A stretch of DNA of 64,000 nucleotides, from positions 1 to 64,000 of the forward strand of contig CAKTWI010000007.1 in the NCBI GenBank assembly GCA_934630815.1, given 5' to 3'. Position 1 is the stretch's first letter. Every line of letters starts with the position of its first letter. The notes under the pieces were generated by a model. It did no database searches, was not told the DNA's origin, and was given only the letters and a program-made list of their open reading frames with translations. Positions 1 through 9,558 of the stretch are shown piece by piece. The DNA is from an uncultured Senegalimassilia sp. GTDB lineage: Bacteria > Actinomycetota > Coriobacteriia > Coriobacteriales > Eggerthellaceae. A program made the position numbers and the translations under genes.

Positions 1-71
1 CGCTTCTTGCTGTTTATCGACGGCTTTCCGAGGTTGCGTGTGGTGGAAATCGCTTCCGCTTCCCGTGCCCG

Positions 72-1478
72 TTATGCGCGCAGGAACACCTCGTATCCGC
101 GTTCGGCCTCGTAGATGTCGGCTTTGCTGGTGGCCTCCCAGGGGCTGTGCATGGAGAGGACCGCCACGCCGGAGTCGATGACGTCCATGCCGTACTTGGC
201 GGGGATGTACGCGATGGTTCCGCCACCGCCGGCGTCGACCTTGCCCAGCTCGCAGGTTTGGAACTGCACGCCGGCGTCATCCATGATCTTGCGGATGCGC
301 GCCATGTACTCGGCGCGGGCGTCGTTGCTGCCCGACTTGCCGCGTGCGCCCGTGTACTTATTGAACACCAGGCCGTGGCCCAGATACGCGCTGTTCTTCG
401 CCTCGAATACGCTGGCATAGGCGGGGTCGAAGCCTGCGGAGACGTCGGAGGAGAGCATGGCGGAAGCGGCCAGCGCGCGGCGCAGCGGCAGCATGCCTCC
501 CTCGCCGGCAAGCTCCATGATCTCGGCGATGGTGTTCTCGAAGAACTGCGAGGCCATGCCCGTGGCGCCCACGCTGCCGATCTCCTCCTTATCCACGAGC
601 ACGCACACGGCGGCGCGGTCGAGCTCCTCGCCGGCGACGGCAAGCTGCGCCACCAGCGAGGTGTAGGCGCACACGCTGTCGTCCTGGCCGTAGCCCAGCA
701 CCATGCTGCGGTCGAAGCCCAGGTCGCGGGCGCGGCCGGCGGGAACGACCTCAAGCTCGGCGGACAGGAAGTCCTCTTCCTCGATGCCGTACTTGTCGGC
801 AAGCAGCTTCAGGGCGAAAGCCTTCACGGGGTCCTTCTGCTCCTTTGCCTCGCCGTCCTCGTCGCGCACCACCAGGGGGCGGTTGCCGACCAGGATGTCG
901 AGCGCCTCGCCTTCGACCACTTCGTTGGCCTTCTTGCCCATCTGCTGGTTCGCCAGGTGGATGAGCAGGTCGGAAATGCAGAAGACGGGATCGTCGGCGT
1001 CCTCGCCGATCTTCACGTCCACCACGCTGCCGTCCTTCTTGGCGATCACGCCGTGCAGCGCCAGCGGGACGGTGACCCATTGGTAGTGCTTGATGCCGCC
1101 GTAGTAGTGGGTGTCCATGAAGGCCAGCTCGCTGGATTCGTACAGCGGGTTCTGCTTGACGTCCAGGCGCGGGCTGTCGATGTGCGCGCCAAGGATGTTC
1201 ATGCCGTCGGTCAACGGGCGGGCACCCAGCTGCATCAGGATGACGGCCTTGTTGCGCATGGTTGCCCACACCTTGTCGCCGGGGACAAGCTTGCGGCCTG
1301 CGGAAATGGCGGCGTCAAGGCTCTCGTAGCCGGCGGCTTCTGCGCTGCGGATGGCGGCGGCGGAAAACTCGCGCTCGGTCTTGTTCTCGGAGATGAAGTC
1401 GATGTAGCCGGCGGCAAGCTGCTCGAGCTCGGCCAGCTGGTCCTCATCGTAGCGCTTCCACGCGGATTCGCGTTCCAT
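72..1478 (-). CDS. apeB: M18 family aspartyl-type aminopeptidase
   Basis: Cytosolic zinc metallopeptidase of the M18 family, which removes N-terminal (often acidic) residues from peptides. The 468-residue length fits the family. Visible motifs are GAHIDSPR (metal-binding His), DKEEIGS (catalytic and metal-binding Glu pair) and SMHSPWE near the C terminus (metal-binding His). I chose the ATG at 1478 because AAGGAG lies just upstream of it and the conserved sequence begins there; the reading frame stays open further upstream but that stretch is not family-like. It is transcribed away from the zinc-ribbon islet. Family assignment is firm; substrate preference is from family knowledge. Confidence 0.93.
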   Translation of the reverse strand: MERESAWKRYDEDQLAELEQLAAGYIDFISENKTEREFSAAAIRSAEAAGYESLDAAISAGRKLVPGDKVWATMRNKAVILMQLGARPLTDGMNILGAHIDSPRLDVKQNPLYESSELAFMDTHYYGGIKHYQWVTVPLALHGVIAKKDGSVVDVKIGEDADDPVFCISDLLIHLANQQMGKKANEVVEGEALDILVGNRPLVVRDEDGEAKEQKDPVKAFALKLLADKYGIEEEDFLSAELEVVPAGRARDLGFDRSMVLGYGQDDSVCAYTSLVAQLAVAGEELDRAAVCVLVDKEEIGSVGATGMASQFFENTIAEIMELAGEGGMLPLRRALAASAMLSSDVSAGFDPAYASVFEAKNSAYLGHGLVFNKYTGARGKSGSNDARAEYMARIRKIMDDAGVQFQTCELGKVDAGGGGTIAYIPAKYGMDVIDSGVAVLSMHSPWEATSKADIYEAERGYEVFLRA

Positions 1479-1593
1479 ATACGCTCCTTGCATTCGGGGA
1501 TCGTTGCTCGCTGACGATAGTACGCCAACCGGGGCGGGCACGCTAGGCGGGGAAGGGGCGCAACCGGGAAAGCCGACAACTGCGTCGGTGGCG

Positions 1594-1638
1594 TTCGCGG
1601 TTTGCGAAGAAGGTAACGGATTCCACGCAAACCGCGAA
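1594..1638. repeat. 13-bp inverted repeat enclosing left copy of islet-flanking direct repeat
   Basis: Arms TTCGCGGTTTGCG (1594-1606) and CGCAAACCGCGAA (1626-1638) are perfect complements around a 19-nt loop. The loop and right arm contain the 21-bp core (1609-1629) that recurs at 6008-6028. It lies upstream of apeB. It could be a folded dispersed repeat, a recombination site or a regulatory hairpin. Confidence 0.7.
1609..1629 (+). repeat. Direct repeat, left copy (flanks zinc-ribbon islet)
   Basis: A 21-base core starting GAAGGTAACGGATTCC is identical to 6008-6028. Similarity continues for about 19 more bases with 13 matches, including a shared CGCGAAA. The two copies are 4.4 kb apart in the same orientation and bracket four genes. 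Confidence 0.85.
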
Positions 1639-1764
1639 AACGGGGCGGATGGGGCGTGCGATAGCACAAACGGAAATCATCGAATATCGCTAACGATAGG
1701 CCTGGCAGCTCTATCAACAGCGAAAAGGTCGGATTGGGATTTCGGATGAGTCGCTGCGAGGACG

Positions 1765-2808
1765 CTATGAAATAAGCGGGATCCACTCGATGGAGCTGTC
1801 GGCAGGGTATTGCTGCTCGATGGCTTGATTCTCGGTTTGGAATTGCTCGGCGGTGATAGCCGTCTTGTTGCCTTGCGCATCGGTCTTTACGTAGGCCCCA
1901 CTCTCCATGCCGAGCTTCTCGACTACGTTGAGGTTATCGGTGCGACCGTTAAAACCGTTCGTGTAGTCCGTCCAGGCGTCGCCGACGCCGGTTGGGTAGG
2001 CGCTCAGCGTGCTCACGGTGATCATCCAGTCTTGGAAGCCGCCGCTTCCGCGTTCGTAAAGATAGCCGCCGGCGCAAACACGCATAATCGAGCGTTCCCA
2101 CGAATAAGCGACGCGAACGGGGGCGTTGTTGACGTAGGACCAGATGTCGAACGCCTGCGTGTTGGACTGCGCATCTTTGCAGCCGATGATCAGCTCGGGG
2201 ACGTCATCGCCGTTTAAATCGGAAAAGGCGTAGCAAACGTTCGAGAAGCCGCTGTCCGCCCAATCCATAAGATAACTGGGGCTGGCCATCGAATTCACGT
2301 AAGGATGTCTTGAAGCTAGGTCATCCTTGCTGAGTTTAGCGGAATCGTCTGCAAGCGAGCGATAGTCGTCGATGACCGCTTGCAGGGCGGTTTGCGCCTC
2401 TGCGGCGGGGTTGACGGGTGTGGGCGTGGGTTCTGGTTCCGGTGTGGCTTCGGGTGCCGGCTCTTGCTCCGGCACCGCAGCCGCCGCCGGCTCTTCCGGT
2501 TGCTTTGTTTCCGGGGCCTCTTGTTCGGTTGAGGTTTGCTCGTCTGCGGGTTTTGCCGGGCTGTTGATGGAGAGCGCGCCGAAAGCGACTCCGGTGGCGA
2601 TAAGCGCGAACGCCACGGCAGAAACCGCGATCACGGCGGGCTTCCCGATGGCTTTCCGAGGCGCATCCGCTTGGGAGCAGGATGTTGTGCCGGATGCGTT
2701 TGCCGAAACTTGGCTATCGGCGGCGGATTGTTCGCTGGTTGCGCTTCCGCAGGTTGGGCAAAACCGTGCATTTTCGGAAAGCTTCGCTCCGCAATGCTCG
2801 CAGTACAT
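1765..2808 (-). CDS. Zinc-ribbon, single-TM protein with extracytoplasmic domain
   Basis: Function unknown; 347 residues. The N terminus is a four-cysteine zinc ribbon (CEHCG...FCPTCG, residues 3-21). A Ser/Thr-rich linker follows, then one hydrophobic segment (about 55-80), then a Pro/Glu/Thr-rich stalk (about 85-140). The C-terminal domain contains FSDLNGDDVPELIIG, a calcium-loop-like motif seen in FG-GAP/VCBS-type surface domains. Predicted topology is zinc ribbon inside and globular domain outside, which is inference. AAGGAGG precedes the ATG. Together with the next two genes it forms a set of zinc-ribbon membrane proteins inside the repeat-bracketed islet. Confidence 0.8.
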   Translation of the reverse strand: MYCEHCGAKLSENARFCPTCGSATSEQSAADSQVSANASGTTSCSQADAPRKAIGKPAVIAVSAVAFALIATGVAFGALSINSPAKPADEQTSTEQEAPETKQPEEPAAAAVPEQEPAPEATPEPEPTPTPVNPAAEAQTALQAVIDDYRSLADDSAKLSKDDLASRHPYVNSMASPSYLMDWADSGFSNVCYAFSDLNGDDVPELIIGCKDAQSNTQAFDIWSYVNNAPVRVAYSWERSIMRVCAGGYLYERGSGGFQDWMITVSTLSAYPTGVGDAWTDYTNGFNGRTDNLNVVEKLGMESGAYVKTDAQGNKTAITAEQFQTENQAIEQQYPADSSIEWIPLIS

Positions 2809-2929
2809 CGACGCCTCCTTCGCGGTTGCAGTTATGCCTGCAACCGATACCTGATGCTAAAGACTATGGCAATCCGTTCAGAGTGGTTGCCTTGCTTGTG
2901 AATCGAAGTTATTTGTGATGGCTTATAAG

Positions 2930-3586
2930 CTACGGCCGGGGGTGTCCGCATTTGGGGCAAAACGATCCGGCGTTGCCCGTCTTTCCGCATGGGCAGTCCC
3001 ATGTGCTCGTTACGACGGGGTTGATGGGCACCGTCGGCTGTGCGGGCTGGGAGGGTTGGGCAACCGTCTGGTCGGCCTTGCTCGTCGGGGTATCGCTGGA
3101 ACGACGTTTTGCAGCGAATATCCCGCTCAAGTCGATTGAATCATTGAATGCCGAATCGGTCGATCCGAGCATTTTGTTGCGGATGTCGTGCAGATCGACT
3201 GCGCCGCGGATGAACATCATGCTCCATTCGAAAAGCAGGCGGTTGACGACCTCGAAAATCACGAATGCGAAGATGGCAATGATGAGGCCTTCGAAAAAAG
3301 ACCCCATTGCTCTGACGCCCGATTTCGATGCGGCTGACATAAAGGGGAAGATGAGGCAAAATGCCGCAATCGAGGTTGTTGAGAACACATACAGAAACTT
3401 CGTGATGCTTTCGATGAACAGGTGATCGAAGCTGAAGAACTTGGTAAGCGGCTTCGTCTTGTCCGCTTTCTTGCTTGCGAACTTGATGAACAGCACGATC
3501 GCCGCCGCAATGGCTGCAATCCCCAAAATGGGCGCAATGATGTCGATGGCCGTAGACATTCCGTGAGAGCCAATTGAACCGTACAT
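2930..3586 (-). CDS. Membrane protein with C-terminal zinc ribbon
   Basis: Function unknown; 218 residues. An N-terminal hydrophobic helix (about 10-35) and two more (about 65-90 and 95-120, the latter with IIAIFAFVIFEVVNRLLFEW) are followed by a soluble tail. The tail carries a Pro/Gln-rich linker and a C-terminal four-Cys zinc ribbon (CPCG...FCPKCG). The start at 3586 is supported by AAGGAGG eight bases upstream; an in-frame ATG at 3652 lacks such a site. The architecture resembles DUF4282-like membrane proteins, but I cannot assign a family firmly. It is probably co-transcribed with the preceding minus-strand gene. Confidence 0.75.
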   Translation of the reverse strand: MYGSIGSHGMSTAIDIIAPILGIAAIAAAIVLFIKFASKKADKTKPLTKFFSFDHLFIESITKFLYVFSTTSIAAFCLIFPFMSAASKSGVRAMGSFFEGLIIAIFAFVIFEVVNRLLFEWSMMFIRGAVDLHDIRNKMLGSTDSAFNDSIDLSGIFAAKRRSSDTPTSKADQTVAQPSQPAQPTVPINPVVTSTWDCPCGKTGNAGSFCPKCGHPRP

Positions 3587-3840
3587 AACGATCCCTCCTT
3601 TTCGAACCCCTAAAGCGGCCTTCCTGCCGCAATGAAGATAGTATACCGGCAACGGCGCCCCGTGGCATTCGTCGCAATCGCCTTGGCGGGAATCGTCCCG
3701 GAGGACGAGTTGCGGAGCCGGACGGAGGAGCGCCAGACGCTGATTCGCCTGTTATCTTTGCTTGTTGTTCGGCTACTATGGAGCCATCATGTTGCTGTCG
3801 TGGCAGATGCTGTTTGGTGGCTAGCGGTAGGGGGTGCGCT

Positions 3841-5043
3841 ATGTTCTGCGCGAATTGCGGAAAGCCGATTGAGGATGATGCCAGGTTCTGCGAGTTCTGC
3901 GGGGCCCCGGTTCTTGATGAAGAGCCTGCGTCGAATGCTGGCGATGTCTCGGACTGGCAAGTGGGGGATACCGTCTCCGTGCAGGCATCGCCGTCGCAGG
4001 ATGCTGGGGGCAATCAGGGGTTTCGTCCGGCGATGGCGCAAGGAGCCGCCTCTCGGAGTAAAGGCATCTCCCCGCAGGTTGCGACCGTTGCGGCGGTATG
4101 CGCAGTTCTTGTCATCGCGGTAGCCGTGTTCGCCGTCCCTCGCATCATCGAAGCGACTGGTGGCTCGTCTAGTGAGACGGTAAGCCGGCAGCAGACCGAC
4201 CAACAGGCCCAGCAGCAATCCGACGGGGCGCAGGGATCCGCCACGGAAAACGCCGTCTCTCAGCAAGTGCAGGTGAAAAGCGGCATCTCCGAGTATTCGT
4301 GGGCTGACCTTTCGAATATCGCTGCGGAAATAGAGCGCACGGCAAAAAATCGCGACGATGCCGTTAAGATGGCGGCAAGCTACAACCTTGTGAAGCCGGA
4401 CGGCTCGTTTACCGGCGAAACGAAGATGCTGCAGACATCTATGGGAAACGTAGACGTGTTTATCGTCGATGTGTTCAAAGATAAGGGCTCGAGTGGGCGA
4501 AACGCAGCGTTCACGTTCATGACCTCGGGGATTTTCGCCGAGCATCCTATGAATTCCACGGCTTCGAACTCCGGTGGTTGGAAGTCGTCGGGTATGCGCG
4601 CTTGGCTGAACGGGGAAGTACTGCAGTCGTTTCCCGATGAGATGCGCTCTGGCGTGGTGGCGGTGAGCAAACTGTCGAACAATGCCGGTAAGACCACCTC
4701 GCCTGCAAGCGTTACCGAAACGCAGGATAGCGTATGGCTGTTCTCCTGGGTGGAATGCCTTGGCCCCATTGCGTGGAACAAGGGATCGAATCAAAGCTAT
4801 ATCGATACGGTGGATAATAAGGAGGGGTCGCAATACGCTTGGTTCAAGCAGCAAGGCGTTGCCGGCGAGCAGGGTCATGCTTCGCTTGATCGCAGCATTG
4901 CCGGATCGAGCAATCCCGGCGTTTGGTGGATGCGCTCTTCGGCTCCTAATGTCGCAACGTCGTTCGGGGACATGGGTCCGGAGGTAGATAACGGCGGCTA
5001 TGCCTCCACCGCGGAGGGCGTCGTGTTCGGATTCTGCTTGTGA
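3841..5043 (+). CDS. Zinc-ribbon, single-TM protein with DUF6273-like C-terminal domain
   Basis: 400 residues. The N-terminal zinc ribbon (FCANCG...FCEFCG, residues 2-20) is followed by a Ser/Gln-rich linker, one TM helix (about 78-103) and a Gln-rich stalk. The large C-terminal domain has SSGMRAWLNGE, SVWLFSWVE and WWMRSSAPN, the pattern of DUF6273 domains found in surface proteins of gut Firmicutes and Actinobacteria. GGGGG precedes the ATG at 3841; upstream in-frame ATG at 3778 was rejected because the ribbon starts at 3841. The stop overlaps the next start (TGATG), so the two genes are translationally coupled. Biochemical role unknown. Confidence 0.8.
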   Translation: MFCANCGKPIEDDARFCEFCGAPVLDEEPASNAGDVSDWQVGDTVSVQASPSQDAGGNQGFRPAMAQGAASRSKGISPQVATVAAVCAVLVIAVAVFAVPRIIEATGGSSSETVSRQQTDQQAQQQSDGAQGSATENAVSQQVQVKSGISEYSWADLSNIAAEIERTAKNRDDAVKMAASYNLVKPDGSFTGETKMLQTSMGNVDVFIVDVFKDKGSSGRNAAFTFMTSGIFAEHPMNSTASNSGGWKSSGMRAWLNGEVLQSFPDEMRSGVVAVSKLSNNAGKTTSPASVTETQDSVWLFSWVECLGPIAWNKGSNQSYIDTVDNKEGSQYAWFKQQGVAGEQGHASLDRSIAGSSNPGVWWMRSSAPNVATSFGDMGPEVDNGGYASTAEGVVFGFCL

Positions 5044-5996
5044 TGGGCGCGGCAGTGCGGGCCGCTGGCGTCTGGGTGACGGCAATGACGGTGCTGTTTG
5101 CATCGTGTTTGCTTGCTGGATGCGATTCTGGCCAGGAGAAACGGGGAGAGATGACCGGCACCTCCGATGTTGAGGCGCTTGTCGACTGCGTCGATGATGC
5201 TCGGGCTGGCGAAGCTGTGGCGCCTGTTTCGGCGCCCGAGGGCTTGCGGGATGCGTTGGAGCAGGCAACGAAGGCTCATGCGGGGACTTATGCCGTTGCA
5301 TGCGCATCGGCTGATGGGTCCTGGTCGGTCGACGTGAACGGTGACGAGCCTTTCGTTTCTGCCAGCATCATTAAGCTGGCGATATTGGGGACTTTGCTCG
5401 ACCAAGCGCAATCCGGGGCGCTATCGCTTGATGATTCGGTAACCGTGGACCCGTCGGATGTAGTGGGAGGCACGGGCGTCATCCAGGCATCGGGTGCTGG
5501 CGGATCGTATACGTATCGCCAGCTTGCCGCTTACATGATTCAAGATAGCGACAATATTGCCACTAATCTGATTATCGACGCGGTCGGCATGCCGGCTGCG
5601 AACGAGTACGCGAGCGAAATCGGCCTCACGCAGACCGTGCTCAACCGTCGTATGATGGATTTCTCTACGGATGTCGAGAACTATACGTCGGCGAATGACG
5701 TTGCGCGTATGCTGCAGCTTATCTACCAGGGGAAACTGGTGAGTCCGGACGCGAGCGAGTTTGCCCTTGATTTGCTGAAAGGCCAGCATGATGGCGCTGG
5801 GCTGCTCGAGGGGTTGCCGACAGGCAGCGTTTTCGCTCACAAGACGGGCACGCTCGATGGCGTGTTCAATGACGGGGGCATCGTGCTTGCCTCGAACCCC
5901 TACGTGATGGTGGTTCTTTCCAGCGATGCCGAAAGGTCGCAGGCGCAGGATTGTATGGTCGACATCGCCCAAGCGGCAGATGCCGCTATCGGCTAA
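5043..5996 (+). CDS. Class A beta-lactamase-fold serine hydrolase, lipoprotein
   Basis: 317 residues. The N terminus is a lipoprotein signal ending in LLAGC, so the protein is predicted to be membrane-anchored outside the cell. Class A beta-lactamase/penicillin-interacting motifs are in order: SIIK (S108, K111), SDN (169-171) and KTGT (K267). The omega-loop segment reads LNRRMMDF where beta-lactamases carry ExxLN, so the deacylating Glu166 is not evident. It may bind or slowly hydrolyse beta-lactams or act on peptidoglycan. The start overlaps the preceding stop by one base; an in-frame GTG at 5040 is an alternative. Confidence 0.85.
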   Translation: MGAAVRAAGVWVTAMTVLFASCLLAGCDSGQEKRGEMTGTSDVEALVDCVDDARAGEAVAPVSAPEGLRDALEQATKAHAGTYAVACASADGSWSVDVNGDEPFVSASIIKLAILGTLLDQAQSGALSLDDSVTVDPSDVVGGTGVIQASGAGGSYTYRQLAAYMIQDSDNIATNLIIDAVGMPAANEYASEIGLTQTVLNRRMMDFSTDVENYTSANDVARMLQLIYQGKLVSPDASEFALDLLKGQHDGAGLLEGLPTGSVFAHKTGTLDGVFNDGGIVLASNPYVMVVLSSDAERSQAQDCMVDIAQAADAAIG

Positions 5997-6007
5997 ATCG
6001 CGCGCTC

Positions 6008-6028
6008 GAAGGTAACGGATTCCACGCA
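6008..6028 (+). repeat. Direct repeat, right copy (flanks zinc-ribbon islet)
   Basis: Identical over 21 bases to 1609-1629. It is followed by a local palindrome, TTTCGCGAAA, at 6029-6038. It sits between the lipoprotein gene and the ABC transporter, so it marks the right end of the four-gene islet. Confidence 0.85.
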
Positions 6029-6106
6029 TTTCGCGAAAGCGAGGCTGCCTGGGTGCGCGGCGGGGGATAATCACAGCGATTGTCTTCAAATTCGAAAGGC
6101 GGCTGC

Positions 6107-9100
6107 ATGCTGCAACTGATAAACGTGTGCAAGTCCTATACCACTGCGGACTTCACGCAAACCGCGCTCGACCATGTATCGGTGGCCTTCCGCGACAACG
6201 AGTTCGTGGCGGTGTTGGGCCCTTCAGGCTCGGGCAAGACCACCATGCTCAACATCATCGGCGGCCTTGACCATTACGACGGCGGCAACCTGCTCATCGA
6301 TGGCGTGTCCACAAGCGAATACAAAGACCGCGATTGGGACGTGTACCGCAACAACCGCATCGGCTTCGTATTCCAGGCATACAACCTTATCCCGCACCAG
6401 ACCATCCTGGAAAACGTCGAGTTGGCCCTCACGCTTTCCGGCGTGTCCCGCGCCGAGCGTCGGCAGCGCGCCGTCGAGGCGCTCGGCCGCGTGGGGCTTG
6501 CCGAGCACGTGAGCAAAAAGCCCAGCCAGCTCTCCGGCGGCCAGATGCAGCGCGTCGCCATCGCTCGTGCGCTCATCAACGACCCCGAGATTTTGCTGGC
6601 CGACGAGCCCACGGGCGCGCTCGACTCCAAGACCAGCGTGCAGATCATGGACCTGCTCACTGAGATTGCGGACGACCGCCTGGTCATCATGGTCACGCAC
6701 AACCCCGAACTGGCGCAGCGCTACGCTACGCGCATCGTCACCCTGGCCGACGGCGTCATCCGCGACGACACCTGCCCGTTCGACCCGGCGGCCGAGAACA
6801 GCCCGCGCCGGGCCGCCAAGCAGGCACGTCGCACCAGCATGTCGTTCCTCACGGCGCTCTCCCTGTCGTTTAAGAACCTGCTCACGAAGAAGGGCCGCAC
6901 GCTTATGACGGCGTTCGCGGGCAGCATCGGCATCATCGGCATCGCCGCCATCTTATCGCTGGCGAACGGCGTGAACAGCTATATCGCCAACGTGGAGGAG
7001 GAGACGCTTTCCGAGTACCCGCTGCAGATCCAGGACCAAGGGTTCGACATGACCAGCATGATGGGGCTGGGCAGCGGTTCGGAAGGTTCATCGGCGGAGA
7101 AAGCTCAGGACGACTCCTCCGATGGCGATTCGGACAAGCCCGTGCACGAATCGAAGATGATCGCGAGCACGTTCGACAGCATCGGCAGCAACGACCTGGC
7201 GTCGCTGAAGGAGTTTTTCGACTCGGGCGAATCGGGCGTGGAGCCGTACGTGAGCTCCATCGAGTACGGGTACAACGTCACTCCGCAGATTTTCAGCTCC
7301 GATACATCCGGCACCGTGCATCAGGTGAACCCGGACAAGTCGTTCGCCAGCATCGGTCTGGGCTCCTCTACAGCTTCGAACGACATTATGTCGTCGATGA
7401 TGAGCACCAACATCTTCTACAAGCTGCCCGACAATATGGGCATGGTCGAGGGTCAATACGACGTTATGGCGGGTCATTGGCCTGAAAGCTACAACGAGGT
7501 CGTGCTGGTGCTCACTCCGGGCGGCAGCGTGAGCGATTTCATGCTCTACTCCATGGGTCTGCGCGATCATGCCGAGCTCGAGAGCATGGTGCGCGCCTTC
7601 GCCAACGAGGAAGCCGTCAATGTGCCGAGCGATAGCCTGTCGTTTTCCTACGACGACCTGATGGGCGTCACCTTCAAGCTGGTGAACGCCGCCGATTTCT
7701 ATCAGCGTGATGACGAGTACGGCGTGTGGAAGGACAAGTCCGGCGACGATGCCTACATGAGGAACCTGGTGGACAACGGGGAAACGCTGAAGATCGCGGG
7801 CGTCGTGAAGCCGAAGGAGGGCGCGAAGATCACCTCCTTGCAAACGGGGCTGTATTATCCCTCTAGCCTGGTAAACCACCTGATCGACCAAGCAGGGAAC
7901 ACCCAGATTGTGCAGGACCAGAAGGCGAACCCGGCAACGAACGTGATCACAGGCAAATCGTTCGCCGATGAGGAAAGCGACCAGAAAAACGGCAACGCCT
8001 TCGACATGTCCAGCCTGTTCACCATCGATGGGCAGAAGCTGCAGAACGCCTTCACGTTCGATCAGAGCGCGCTGGCCGCGGGACTGCAGGGCGCCGATCT
8101 GGGCGCCAGCATGGATTTATCGGACATGAACCTGGACCTTTCCAGCTTGCCCGCCTTCGACGCATCCTCTATCAGCATCGACCCGAGCGCCATCGACATG
8201 AGCAAGCTGAACCTTGACTTCAGCGGGTTGGACATCAGCTTCGACGGCGTGCAGCCCACCATTAAAACCGACGTGCTCACCGCCGGCGTCATGGATATCG
8301 TGAAGGGATATCCCGCGTGGTTGGCGGCGCATCCGGAATATGCCGGCAGCGCCGATTCGGCGGTGGCGGCATATCTAGCCGACCCCGTCACGCAGGCAGC
8401 CATGCAGCAGGTCATCGCCGGCTCCATCGATTTCGGCGGCATGTCGGGTCAGATCGAGCAGCAGCTGCGCGATCAGCTTTCGCAGCAGATCGGCCAGCAG
8501 ATCCAGCAACAGCTGCTCCCGGCGTTGACGCAGGCCATCTCCTCGCGGCTGCAAACGCAGCTCGGCGCCGCCATGCAAACGTATATGCAAAGCGCCATGT
8601 CGCAGGCGATGACCCAGTTCGCAGGTGCGATGCAGCAGCAGGTGTCCGCCGCGATGAACTCGTACATGACCAGGCTCGCCGGCAATATGTCCAGCGCCAT
8701 GGGCATCGATCAGTCCGCGTTCGCCGATGCCTTCCAGATGAACATGGACGAGAACGAGCTTGCCGAGCTCATGACAAGCCTCATGTCCACCGAGCAGTCC
8801 AGCTACGACAACAACATGAAAAAGCTGGGCTGGGCCGATTACGCCAAACCCGCCAGCATCGACATCTATCCGAAGGATTTCCCCAGCAAGCAAAGCGTCA
8901 TCGACATCCTCGACGCCTACAACGATCGCATGGAGTCGAACGGCGAAGAGGGCAAGGCGGTCAGCTATACCGACATCGTGGGCGCGCTGATGAGCTCGGT
9001 CACCACCATCGTGAACATGATCAGCTACGTGCTGGTGGCGTTCGTCGCCATCTCGTTGGTGGTCAGCTCCATCATGATCGGGGTGATCACCTATATCAGC

Positions 9101-9421
9101 GTGCTCGAGCGCAAGAAGGAGATCGGCATCCTGCGCTCCATCGGCGCCAGCAAAGGCGATATCAGCCGCGTGTTCAACGCCGAGACCGTCATCGTGGGCT
9201 TCACGGCGGGCGTCATCGGTATCGGGTTGACGGCGCTTGCCTGCATACCCGCCAACGCCATCGTGTATTCGCTGTTCGATGTTCGCAACGTGGCCATTTT
9301 GCCGTGGCAGGCGGCGGTGGTGCTCGTGGGCATCAGCGTGCTCCTCACGTTCCTGGCGGGCCTCATCCCTTCAAGCGCTGCTAGCCGAAAGGACCCGGTC
9401 GAGGCCCTGCGGTCGGAATAA
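6107..9421 (+). CDS. MacB-like ABC transporter, fused ATPase-permease with giant extracytoplasmic domain
   Basis: 1104 residues. The N-terminal ATPase has Walker [10 protein letters not shown] (38-46), signature LSGGQ (142-146) and Walker [12 protein letters not shown] (D166). A first TM helix follows at about 265-290, then roughly 650 extracytoplasmic residues, then three C-terminal TM helices in an FtsX domain with the typical [20 protein letters not shown] motif. The outer domain ends in a long Gln/Ala/Met-rich helical stretch (about 785-870), likely a coiled coil. Type VII (MacB) transporters move substrates by mechanotransmission rather than a classical channel. Export of peptides or antibiotics, or lipid handling, is inferred. 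Start chosen at the ATG after GAAAGG. Confidence 0.9.
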   Translation: MLQLINVCKSYTTADFTQTALDHVSVAFRDNEFVAVLGPSGSGKTTMLNIIGGLDHYDGGNLLIDGVSTSEYKDRDWDVYRNNRIGFVFQAYNLIPHQTILENVELALTLSGVSRAERRQRAVEALGRVGLAEHVSKKPSQLSGGQMQRVAIARALINDPEILLADEPTGALDSKTSVQIMDLLTEIADDRLVIMVTHNPELAQRYATRIVTLADGVIRDDTCPFDPAAENSPRRAAKQARRTSMSFLTALSLSFKNLLTKKGRTLMTAFAGSIGIIGIAAILSLANGVNSYIANVEEETLSEYPLQIQDQGFDMTSMMGLGSGSEGSSAEKAQDDSSDGDSDKPVHESKMIASTFDSIGSNDLASLKEFFDSGESGVEPYVSSIEYGYNVTPQIFSSDTSGTVHQVNPDKSFASIGLGSSTASNDIMSSMMSTNIFYKLPDNMGMVEGQYDVMAGHWPESYNEVVLVLTPGGSVSDFMLYSMGLRDHAELESMVRAFANEEAVNVPSDSLSFSYDDLMGVTFKLVNAADFYQRDDEYGVWKDKSGDDAYMRNLVDNGETLKIAGVVKPKEGAKITSLQTGLYYPSSLVNHLIDQAGNTQIVQDQKANPATNVITGKSFADEESDQKNGNAFDMSSLFTIDGQKLQNAFTFDQSALAAGLQGADLGASMDLSDMNLDLSSLPAFDASSISIDPSAIDMSKLNLDFSGLDISFDGVQPTIKTDVLTAGVMDIVKGYPAWLAAHPEYAGSADSAVAAYLADPVTQAAMQQVIAGSIDFGGMSGQIEQQLRDQLSQQIGQQIQQQLLPALTQAISSRLQTQLGAAMQTYMQSAMSQAMTQFAGAMQQQVSAAMNSYMTRLAGNMSSAMGIDQSAFADAFQMNMDENELAELMTSLMSTEQSSYDNNMKKLGWADYAKPASIDIYPKDFPSKQSVIDILDAYNDRMESNGEEGKAVSYTDIVGALMSSVTTIVNMISYVLVAFVAISLVVSSIMIGVITYISVLERKKEIGILRSIGASKGDISRVFNAETVIVGFTAGVIGIGLTALACIPANAIVYSLFDVRNVAILPWQAAVVLVGISVLLTFLAGLIPSSAASRKDPVEALRSE

Positions 9422-9492
9422 GGCGACCGCGTTCGGTAACGTTTCTGGCGGCAGACCCCGCTTTCCGCTACACTGCAAGGGTTGATTGTGAG

Positions 9493-9523
9493 CGCCCGGC
9501 GTATCGCTACGCCGGGCGTTTTT
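9493..9523 (+). terminator. Rho-independent terminator after ABC transporter
   Basis: Perfect 11-bp stem (9493-9503 with 9508-9518), loop TCGC, then TTTTT. Confidence 0.88.
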
Positions 9524-9558
9524 GCGTTACGCGCCGCGGCGCGCGGTTTGGAGGACGA

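Noticed and set aside
147..1514. Long plus-strand open frame opposite apeB
   Set aside because: Translation is low-complexity Ala/Gly/His/Val typical of an antisense shadow of a high-GC gene; the minus strand encodes a clear M18 peptidase.
2921..2930. Perfect palindrome GCTTATAAGC after the membrane zinc-ribbon gene
   Set aside because: Only 10 bp, without a loop or T tract; too weak to call a terminator.
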